In this document: in pieces, positions 57,190 to 64,000 of the stretch | How positions within the stretch are numbered: position 1 is the stretch's first letter | Layout of the letters: the number at the start of each line of letters is the position of its first letter | Assembly (NCBI GenBank): GCA_029339505.1 | Contig: JAQISU010000189.1 | Location: forward strand, 248,001 to 312,000 | DNA: 64,000 nt | Reading direction: 5' to 3' | Source: Unio delphinus | Taxonomy: Eukaryota > Mollusca > Bivalvia > Unionida > Unionidae | Position numbers and translations under genes: made by a program | The notes under the pieces: generated by a model | Seen by the model: only the letters and a program-made list of their open reading frames with translations | The model's database searches: none | Told to the model about the DNA's origin: nothing

Positions 57190-59720
57190 TTGGGTCATTC
57201 AATTTACAAATAGCAAAGCAGTACAGATTCGAGACAGATGTCGCGTATTTCCCTGAAAGTGATTAAATACGATGAATTACCATCTTTGATATAAATCAAA
57301 CAACGAAACGAAACAGAAACATATTCATTATAAAAATAATAAAAATAACCTGGACATGGGAGTAATGCACATAAAATTATATAGTATATAATTCAAAGAT
57401 CACAGCTCGGCTTGGAAAGACTGAGACTGAACACTAATGATGATACATATAAATAAATGTATTATAGCTTAAGGTAACATGTTAACCGCTTACGAAACAT
57501 TAGTGATAAAAGACATTTCAACACATTTTGCTAAACCCAACTTACTGAGGGATTAGAAAAAGAGCATTAAAATAATGAATTTTTCCGCAATATCGGCATA
57601 CAGTACACTGAATCTGACGACGGAACAAGTGCACGGTTCAATACACAGGTATATAGAAAACAATATAAGATTATTGGTTATTAGATCGCCTGAATATTTC
57701 TAGATTCTATGAGATGGTGTATTGTAATCATACATCGCTGTATTTCATAATTACGACGTTCCTATGGTAACTACAAATTAATAATTATATTTTATGAAAT
57801 GTAGTTTGGTTAAGAACAGTATTTGCTAATAATATACCATATTTCTTATATCAGAAAAATGATGTTTACTATAAAAAAAAAATTCTTATGTTCACAAATA
57901 ATTTACAGACATTTTAAGAAAACATTTCTAAAATTAGAGAATGCATTTTCTAATGGTTGAATATCAGTGTTATATGTAAGGAAAATCAATATAGTCTGCT
58001 TCATGGGGAAAAATGAAATGTGTCACAAACAGATTGTAGTAATGTAAACATTAGAAAAGTACTATCAATCAATTATTGGAATTATTTGAAATACACACCC
58101 TAATAGTTTCAACAATAGGATAGTCAGTCATGTAGATTAAAGAAAGACTTGTCACATGAGATAAATTTCAACTCTAAATTCGGAATGCGCAAGAGTCCGC
58201 AAAAAACATTTTGTTCTCATCTTATACTTGTTTCTATGATTTTAAAGATGTCCAAAATAAATAGTGGACAATTCATATCCAAGATGATTTTACAGAAAGT
58301 ATCCATGATGCATTATATAATAAACAGACTTTATCACCTGGCCAAAACAAGCTCGGTTACAAATGTGTATTTAATTCATTCTTCAATTTCACTGGATACA
58401 TTTTGTTTTCATTTTCCATTCATATAAGAATGATGCACCTGCATGAACTAAACTAATCGTAGTGCTATGATGTGTAGGACGAAATGCCATACTTGTTCTT
58501 ATCAGAAAACTTCCAACGTAGCTAACCAATATAGATCCTCTGCCTATCTCACAGTTCAGAAATTACTTCCATTCACAGGACTGTTCTTAGTTTGCGTAAA
58601 CCGGTGTAGTCAGATGTCCGTTGTTCAATCTTATGCTGATGATAGGACGGGGTCAATAACGAGTTTCGCACCCAATGACATTTGAGTCCATCCTTTTGAA
58701 CAAATCTGCGATATATAGATCATAAGTACATTTCTTAAAGTTTAGTCGAAACACATTGCTGTCGACAGTCTATGCAAATTGCCATACATGTTTTGCATTA
58801 ACATCTATAACTAACATTTATTTATACAAATGAAAATTGGCGTGAACTTCCCATGATAATTCCACTTAAAACCCTAATCTTTCACTTAGACGTTTTTTTT
58901 GTGTGTAGAATATCCGCTTCAACTTGATTGCGAAAAGAGTTAAAGAGTTTTGATCTAATACCTGAAGGTTTCTCTGCTGAGTTAAAAGTATTCTTTCATT
59001 CTTCGAAGGACAATAGCGGCAAAAAGTGAAGTGAAAATGGGTGAGGGAAATGAGGGGTAGTGATTAGAGATAGTGAATTGCATATATTGGCTGTCTGCAG
59101 AGAAACTCAGCTCATATACACTAAAAGATACTAGTAAAATATTCACGTATTTCTGTTTCCTTCATTTGCACTATTTGGTGGTAAGTGAAAGTAGATATAT
59201 ATGGCGTATGAAAAAGCGTACAACGTGTTGACCTATGTCAATTTACTCCTCATAAATCTCTGAAGTCGTTCATAATTGAAAATATTGTATCGCATTTTTA
59301 CGCACGTCTTTTTAGCCTATTGAAACTTGATGCATTTCACACACTGACGTTATGTTGTTGCAGAACATTGTGTCGTCATCTGGTTTTGCGCACTTCTGAA
59401 ACACTTCTCACCTTCCTCGGGGAAACTGCTGTCAACCTGTTAGAACAACCACATTATAAGTAGCGGCCACCTGTGTGTAAAGATCTTGTCTCACAGGTCC
59501 TATTTATAAATAAACAGTATATATTTCCTCATATAAAATTTATATGTTTGTCAAGACTAATTTTACATCCTCTTTATACAAGCATTTGACTGTACATTGT
59601 GTTAGAAAGTGCAGCATATGAAACTTCTCGATTTATATTTTTACTCAAATACGTCTTTTGTTCAAAACATTAAAACCTGTAATTAAATAATCATTTCAAG
59701 GACACATGAGAACGTTCTTA
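57190..59720. other. No gene recognised
   Basis: AT-rich DNA. A 43-codon ORF at 57575 (MNFSAISAYSTLNLTTEQVH...) with a donor-like cacag|gtatat and the 92-codon frame 58149-58427 have no family resemblance. No repeats of known family are seen. Confidence 0.4.
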
Positions 59721-59727
59721 TTCTATA

Positions 59728-59919
59728 CTAATCACTTTTTAACCCATCGAGAGAGTCTCCAGATGACGGATCAATCCATATCTTGCTCGGGTCAGGCAGT
59801 GTATTATCAACGCCGATAGTGTCGCGTGCCTTGCCACAAAAACGGTGAAATCCAGGCGTGAAACAAATGAATCCCCGAGTCTGACGTTCTACTGACTGAG
59901 ATACTTTTGCTCTCAGACT
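59728..59919 (-). other. Coding-like open segment with a Cys-x8-Cys loop
   Basis: A minus-strand open frame of 63 codons ending in TAG at 59728. It reads ...RGFICFTPGFHRFCGKARDT, then IGVDNTLPDPSKIWIDPSSG and a short tail LKSD. Its CpG content and composition are more protein-like than the surroundings. There is no in-frame ATG, so it would need an upstream exon; possible acceptors are several cag sites near 59881-59900. Two cysteines separated by eight residues and followed by Gly-Lys could form a disulfide loop. Family unknown. Confidence 0.3.
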
Positions 59920-60394
59920 TCAGGTGAAACAACTGAACTAGTACCAAATATATCAATAAATGTATCGAACTGTTTTATTCTTTCTTCATTATCAACATCC
60001 ATCCGCTCATATTTTCCCATACAAATGCAGTAACCTACAAATGCATTCAATTACTAAATAAACTAACTTTTGTCCTAACATTTAACGTAATTATTCATTG
60101 ATTCACAAAGGACATGCTGCCACACGTTAGTAGCGGGAAAATGGGAGTTCTGGTTCACTTTTCCCTAAGGAATGTGTATTTTGGCTTACTTGTTCGTAAG
60201 GAAGGTGTTTCTGGCTTAACTATCCACGATAAAGGGGTTTCTGACTTTTTAATGGGGCGTCAACTGTGGTTCTGGCTCACTTCGTTATCGCTGTCACTGT
60301 ATTTTTCTTGTTAGAGGTGTGCTTGTAGTAGTGAAGATGTATCTTCCATGTTATCACTGGCACACATACAAGTTAGGAATGAGTAATAGGAGAC

Positions 60395-60838
60395 TTAAAC
60401 CAAAAATAGAATTAAGTTCGGTCTAAGGAATGGTTTAAGTTGTATTAATAGCTTCTGTGCAGGCTTATTTAGCTCTTCTGTGAGATAAGCTAACATGCAT
60501 GGAATCCGAATCCATATTTTAGGCATATCACCGTGTGTGCTTCGTACAGTCTCGTCCAGCTTATGTTTGGCACCGATGATGCTTCGAATAAGAGTTATGT
60601 CGACACGTACTCTGCATTTGTTTGGTTTGAGTTATTTTAAGTCCCTCAGATGATCTCTGTGACATATATCGTGATGCATCGCGATGGCATCTACACCTTT
60701 ATAGTGGTCCTGGCGTATATTTGGCTGATCGTTTTCATCCAGTTGTTGATCTAAGGGATTAAATGGTTTTGTGTATTTATGAAGAAGCTGTTCCAGATCT
60801 TGGCAAAGATGAGGGCGATTTTGGACGACGATCGTTGG
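60395..60838 (-). pseudogene. Phospholipase A2-like domain remnant (Polinton-type)
   Basis: A minus-strand open frame interrupted by one TAA at 60632-60634. In order: PFNPLDQQLDENDQP (calcium-loop-like Asn/Asp-rich segment), VDAIAMHHDICHRDH (catalytic His-Asp pair of the phospholipase A2 helix), then after the stop CRVRVDITLIRSIIGAKHKL and TEELNKPAQKLL. This layout matches the PLA2-like domain protein of Polintons/adintoviruses, which resembles the phospholipase domain of parvovirus capsid proteins and is thought to help particles cross membranes. The frame opens after a stop near 60841, so the N-terminus is lost or in another frame. The usual Tyr/Cys after HHDIC is His here. It lies 5.6 kb from the capsid genes and on the opposite strand. 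Confidence 0.7.
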
Positions 60839-61185
60839 TCAAGTTCAATGGATCGTTATGCCTCACCGTGGACATGACCGATTTCGAATCAAATAAGAAC
60901 GGGGTGTCATTGAGAGCATTCGGAAAACGCTATAAGAAGAAAAAGAAGATGCTTGAAGATTTCTACCATCTAGTTGTCGACATGCATATTCACATTGCCA
61001 GCTTGTTTAGAAGCAATCAACAATTTGAGTCCAGAGACGATCGCGAAGTGTGTTATGAAAGAAGCGTATGTCACTTGTTTTCTTTCCACCCTCATCCTCT
61101 TGTTCGTTTTGACAATCATGATGTGAGCCAGCTAGTTAATGCTGACTGGCTTTTTGTTCACTCTGTTTTTTCGCTCATGTTCTAA
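60763..61185 (+). other. Unassigned 140-codon ORF
   Basis: An ORF overlapping the left end of the PLA2-like remnant on the other strand. It contains SLVKFNGSLCLTVDMTDFES, then a basic stretch KRYKKKKKMLEDFYHLVVDM and a less protein-like end. It could be a real small gene of the decayed element, or partly a shadow of the minus-strand coding. I recognise no domain. Confidence 0.25.
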
Positions 61186-61189
61186 GTAA

Positions 61190-62110
61190 TCTAAGACCCT
61201 TGATTAATTTGTGTAACTTCTCTTTTATGTCACGTCTCTGAATCCCTTCCTCCTCATTCTTGTCTGACACACTCAAGACCAGTTAACTATACTTGCAGTT
61301 TATTGTTCTCAGTAATGTACGTGCTGATGGAATTTCGAAATAATTTTCCACCAAAGTTGCGCCTTTCCTACTTAAATATACTCTTATTGTCCCGTATTTT
61401 CCCTCAAAATCCGCTAACCATTAAAAGCTCTAATTGGATTCTTAATACTTAATTTCCTGAATCAGTTTATTCAAAGACTCATTAAGTTTGTTTTTTCATC
61501 CTCGTTGCCTGTAGTGACTTTTCGTCCTCTTCATAAAATTTTCTCTAAGATATCCTTGGACTCTTCCTCCTTATTACCTACCTCCTCTTCTTTTATATGT
61601 ATTAGTCTATCTTATTCTTCTTTCATCTTGTATAGTTTTTATCATGTCTGGCTACTTTCTCTTTCGTCTTTTACTTCTTAGTTCTTTCTCCTTTTTCATT
61701 CCTTATTCTTCTTTATTACTATATTTTCTAAGCCTGGCTTCTTCTTTTTGATGAAACTTTTGATGAAGATGAAGTTTGTTTTGTAATAGTAGATTGTACA
61801 CAATGCTTATGCTATTTTGGAGAAGGGACTGGAGGTCTTAATGGCGGTTTTGACTCTTATAACAGTCACTGTTGATGGCGTTGAGTCGTCGTGAGCGTGT
61901 GCAGCACCTGATCCTGCTTTGTATCGAATATCCTCTTGGCTTTGTAGATTTTAGTTATGAGTGGTTTTAACAATTCTCCAGCCACATCGCGATAAAAGGA
62001 CTGCTGACCTGTTTTGTCTCCATGCACACGTTAATGTACGGCAGCTCGCTGTTCAAAAAGCCGTTTGAGGACATCCTCTCGCTGTCGGCATGTGGTGAAT
62101 TTTATGAACA
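61190..62110. other. No gene recognised; pyrimidine-rich stretch
   Basis: 61500-61730 is rich in CTT/TCTT runs. On the minus strand near 61900-62030 there is a short open segment with DVAGELLKPLITKIYKAKR, without a recognisable family. It could be another scrap of the Polinton element. Confidence 0.35.
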
Positions 62111-62114
62111 GCAT

Positions 62115-62192
62115 GTATGGTATTACTCGGTTGGGTATCTAACCCACGACCTCCTGCTTCCGCGGCGGACGCTCTATTCAATAGGTGAACAG
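62115..62192 (-). mobile_element. SINE family A, tRNA-like head, reverse orientation
   Basis: Its reverse complement reads 'agagcgtccgccgcggaagc', 'aggaggtcgtgggttagata' and 'cccaaccgagtaata', matching the head of the family A copies. The body is missing. Confidence 0.7.
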
Positions 62193-62243
62193 AGCTGTCA
62201 GTTTGAATTGCCCTCTATGAATCACAGGAGAGTAATAAGGGTG

Positions 62244-62310
62244 ACTTTGATAACTCTTTAAACGGATATAACTCTTTAAAGGGATATAACTCTTTAAAGG
62301 GATATACACA
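62244..62310. repeat. 18-bp tandem repeat, about three copies
   Basis: Units 'tataactctttaaaggga', the first with 'aaacgga'. It is a short array beside the reverse SINE. Confidence 0.9.
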
Positions 62311-62640
62311 TTTTGCTAGTACAAGAACAACGAGTAATATTAGGGTTTGAAACAATGGTGGTGTCTCTGTTTTTTTTTTTATATATATAAAATTACTGAA
62401 ATCATATGGTTTGAGATGAATATTTCCAGAATTCAACAATTGTATGATATTATATTTTGAATGAAATGTTTTCAATATTGCTAAAGATATAATATTATCT
62501 TGTTTATATATTTTTCCAGAAGGAGTTACTACTGTACATGACGAAAGTGAAGAGAAAGGCGGCATTATGTTGTACGAATCATATTTAGCGAGAGTAAGAT
62601 CACGTTTTCCAGATGCTCTACTGCTTTTTGTTTAGTTTGA

Positions 62641-63045
62641 ATGCAAGATGATAACTTAGATTTGTTAGATATTATCCATGATGATAACTTAGATTTGTTA
62701 TACTTTATCCATGATAACTTAGATTTGTTAGACATTATACATGATGATAACTTAGATTTGTTAGACATTATCCATGGTGATAACTTAGATTTGTTAGACA
62801 TTATACATGATGATAACTTAGATTTGTTAGACTTTATCCATGGTGATGACTTAGATTTGTTAGACATTATACATGATGATGACTTAGATTTGTTAGACTT
62901 TATCCATGATGATAACTTAAATTTGTTAGACGTTTTGTCTGATATTTGTTCGCACACTTCGTACCTCTCTTTCCATGTATGCCTCGTAACGATTAAACAC
63001 GGAATGTACTTTCAATTGAAACGCAAGTTCTTGCGTCATTCTTAA
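62641..63045 (+). repeat. 33-bp repeat array open on both strands
   Basis: Nine units encode D-D-N-L-D-L-L-D-I-I-H-type 11-residue repeats in the + frame (134-codon ORF, 62641-63045). On the minus strand (62565-62957) the same units encode 'SKLSSCIMSNK' repeats. One unit is shortened by exactly 3 nt and others differ by substitutions, so both frames survive. No signal peptide or known family is recognised in the + frame, and the unique C-terminal part has ICSHTSYLSFHVCLV. It may be a coding VNTR, but a non-coding minisatellite whose unit happens to be a multiple of three is equally possible. Confidence 0.75.
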
Positions 63046-63049
63046 TCTT

Positions 63050-63904
63050 AGCCAGACACTGGTTGAAAATCTTGGAATGGTTTGGGGGTTTCTGATTCGT
63101 TCTGGCTTTTACAAGCACAACAATAACACACTTGGAGCTGACCCCGATCTCCTTCCTGGCAGACCAAAGACACTTAAAAACATTTTACAAATGATTTCAT
63201 GGCTGTTATTGATGTTCTTTAATAAAATACATTTAGAGTCTAAGAGTCGAAAATTACAATTCTAAAAGATAATATTAAGAACCAGTTGGACTCACTTGAA
63301 GCACATTCTTACTTATATAATTTGCTTTTAACTCAGGGCCTCGTGAACAAAAACTGGGATATACGAGTCCAAGGTTAAGTCCATTAACCAGGATAAACTT
63401 AATTTGCCGCAAGCAGATGCTATTGCCACAGAGCTTCTCTACAGATTACAGTCCAGAGACAATTCGCCAACCTAACCTTTACAAATTTAATAGATATAGT
63501 AAGGAAAATCCTGTGAATAACTTGGAAGAGGTAGGACTCACATGGTTGTCTGTGTACGTTACATAGAAACTGCGTTCTACCAGGCAGGCATTAATTCCAT
63601 ATTTAAATAAAGATAAAGAAAACCGTTTTTCATTTCTACATTATGACAGCTAGTGATTAATGGCACGAAATATAGTTATGACGAAGATAATCGTGACCTG
63701 TTTTTGTTGATGAACAAAGTGTATGTGGCTTTGCGCCTGGCAGTAGCAAGTACGAGGTTGGGGGCATATTTAATGTATCAACGGTAGACCAATTCACTCA
63801 CGAAATAAATATATGTAACGTTTCTATGTTAATTAGCGATCGGATCAGGAGCATGGTAATGTACTGTAAGACAATTCATACGAAAATGATTGAGGTCCAT
63901 CTAA
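63050..63904. other. No gene recognised
   Basis: The frame near 63640-63790 reads INGTKYSYDEDNRDLFLLMN and KVYVALRLAVASTRLGAYL, which looks protein-like but is short and unassigned. No repeats are evident. Confidence 0.35.
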
Positions 63905-64000
63905 GCTGACAGGAGACTCACTTTGTGATGCAGCAAGCACATTAAATATTGATAATGTATCATGGAACATTGAAGGTTTATCGAAATATAATCCGTCATG
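63905..64000 (+). mobile_element. Possible start of a LINE endonuclease at the window edge
   Basis: The open frame at the end reads LTGDSLCDAASTLNIDNVSW followed by NIEGLSKYN. 'SWNIEGL' resembles the first block of non-LTR endonucleases (S/T-W-N-x-x-G-L), placed where an element would continue beyond 64000. Only about 30 residues are visible, so the call is weak. Confidence 0.35.

Noticed and set aside
57575..57706. 43-codon ORF MNFSAISAYSTLNLTTEQ... with donor-like site
   Set aside because: Short, no family and no partner exon.

Overview
This window looks like animal nuclear DNA. It is AT-rich, its protein-coding sequence is split into short exons with GT/AG borders, and most of it is introns filled with tandem repeats, tRNA-derived SINEs and decayed LINEs. 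A mollusc, perhaps a bivalve, is my best guess. That guess rests on the look of the two SINE families and the 'gttatgcccc' type intron repeats, and is inference.

The only clearly functional gene is the 3' part of an SLC17 family anion transporter, closest by eye to sialin (SLC17A5), on the + strand. Eight exons (1084-1171, 9198-9293, 14022-14143, 17789-17938, 20442-20574, 29031-29186, 31398-31483, 44505-44708) join in phase with consensus splice sites. Together they give 344 residues plus a stop. The first transmembrane segments lie upstream of the window. Every intron carries its own tandem-repeat array, with unit lengths of 15 to 89 bp. Introns also hold a CR1/L2-like LINE with a nested SINE (about 3.9-6.6 kb), two copies of one RTE-like LINE (12.7-13.6 kb and 25.3-28.6 kb, the latter splitting a minisatellite) and an I/Nimb-like LINE with RT and RNase H (34.1-39.4 kb, minus strand).

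Downstream of the transporter (44.7-52.5 kb) there is no convincing gene. This stretch holds degenerate repeats, a roughly 60-bp tandem array split by a 1.35-kb terminal-inverted-repeat element that looks like a non-autonomous pogo/Tigger-type transposon (48052-49399), SINEs and long AT/CT microsatellites.

The most unusual part is 52.6-61 kb. It contains broken genes of a Polinton/Maverick (adintovirus-like) element: a penton-like minor capsid pseudogene, a small basic ORF, a major-capsid-protein pseudogene (53564-54797, several frameshifts and stops) and, on the other strand at 60395-60838, a phospholipase A2-like domain with one internal stop. A second, short copy of the capsid start motif lies 1 kb upstream. 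No polymerase, integrase, ATPase or protease of the element was found. Between and beyond these lie two unassigned coding-like segments, a strong hairpin, opposed CT/GA tracts, a 33-bp in-frame repeat ORF (62.6-63.0 kb) and, at the right edge, what may be the start of another LINE endonuclease.
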